A stretch of 64,000 nt of DNA, from NCBI RefSeq assembly GCF_013141765.1, contig NZ_WHOD01000003.1, forward strand, positions 124,001 to 188,000, read 5' to 3'. The notes beneath the pieces are model-generated. The model had not been told where the DNA came from and searched no databases. It saw only the letters and a list, made by a program, of their open reading frames with translations. Shown piece after piece: positions 63,788 through 64,000 of the stretch (its first letter is position 1; each line of letters starts with the position of its first letter). The stretch comes from Paenibacillus foliorum (lineage in GTDB: Bacteria; Bacillota; Bacilli; Paenibacillales; NBRC-103111). Position numbers and translations under genes: made by a program.

Positions 63788-64000
63788 TCAGGTAAGTTCC
63801 ACTCTGTCTTCCAAATTCATTGTCCCAAGAGATGCTGCAATACCCGATTGCATAATTCCCCATGCACGTTCCACCTCGCGCTCGGACGGTGTAGGCACAC
63901 CTTCTAACGGGTAAGCTTTATTTAGCTGCTGCCATTTATATATGCCCATGCGGTGATAAGGAAGCAGCTCAGTCTTTTGCACATTTCCCAAAGTTCCTAT
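63788..64000 (-). CDS. pflA: C-terminal part of a pyruvate formate-lyase activating enzyme (partial)
   Basis: 70 residues are visible; the frame is open to the right edge. VQKTELLPYHRMGIYKWQQL and KAYPLEGVPTPSEREVERAW match the end of PflA-type glycyl-radical activases. The radical-SAM CxxxCxxC motif would lie outside the window. A 20-residue tail after the usual end is longer than in most PflA proteins. PflA activates pyruvate formate-lyase, which fits the neighbouring adhE and formate channel genes. Confidence 0.75.
   Translation of the reverse strand: MGTLGNVQKTELLPYHRMGIYKWQQLNKAYPLEGVPTPSEREVERAWGIMQSGIAASLGTMNLEDRVELT

Overview
The window looks like a chromosomal segment of a Paenibacillus-type member of the Bacillota. 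The signs are strong AGGAGG-type ribosome binding sites, frequent TTG/GTG starts, several carbohydrate ABC importers of the LplB/LplC and MalF/MalG kinds with no ATPase of their own, YesM/YesN sensor pairs next to them, a membrane-anchored AraC regulator, and a long-form HPF. No rRNA, tRNA, CRISPR array or intact insertion sequence was seen.

Layout. 1-5 kb: a partial SWIM zinc-finger protein, a secreted leucine-rich-repeat/copper-amine-oxidase-N protein, a tiny membrane protein and a MocR-type regulator. 4.7-17.4 kb: sugar catabolism on the minus strand. A YesM/YesN pair, a lipoprotein, two permeases and an FAD oxidoreductase form one operon; a Gfo/Idh dehydrogenase with a divergent DeoR/LacI hybrid regulator, a KduD-like dehydrogenase and an AraC regulator flank it. 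17.6-22.2 kb: a sulfatase, another AraC regulator, and a GC-rich serine hydrolase coupled to a stub of a RibD/DHFR-like gene. 22.3-29.3 kb: a LacI regulator with palindromic operators, then an Fe3+/phosphonate-type ABC importer (binding protein, fused permease, ATPase) with an MBL hydrolase and a HAD phosphatase. 29.8-32.6 kb: polysaccharide deacetylase, ECF sigma factor and its partner.

32.7-35.1 kb holds the most interesting item. A MutS2-like protein without the Smr nuclease domain is preceded by a leader of about 325 nt containing a promoter, a 7-codon leader ORF with its own ribosome binding site, competing inverted repeats and two tandem intrinsic terminators. This is the architecture of ribosome-stalling attenuators in front of antibiotic resistance genes. 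Together with the known role of MutS2 in rescuing collided ribosomes, it suggests an inducible ribosome-rescue or antibiotic-response factor.

35.3-43.3 kb: a second sugar importer with a membrane AraC regulator, an SDR and ThuA proteins (one a stub). 43.4-54.3 kb: a HEAT-like protein, a hypothetical protein with EEPKA repeats, a decayed prmA copy, and a mannoside-type operon (GH130, YesM/YesN, two permeases, lipoprotein). 54.6-64 kb: an anaerobic/redox block with adhE, hpf, three hemerythrin-like proteins, DoxX, a universal stress protein, a formate/nitrite channel, an MCP and a pflA-like activase. Three promoters here carry TGTGA-N6-TCAC(A/G) Fnr/CRP boxes at an identical distance from the -10 box, and a fourth has a close variant.

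Intergenic DNA carries a family of four nested inverted-repeat elements of about 180 bp (29.4, 40.8, 45.6 and 54.6 kb), three tandem degenerate copies of the 3' end of adhE, and several gene remnants. Start codons were often moved from the longest ORF to the one with a good ribosome binding site; this is stated for each gene.
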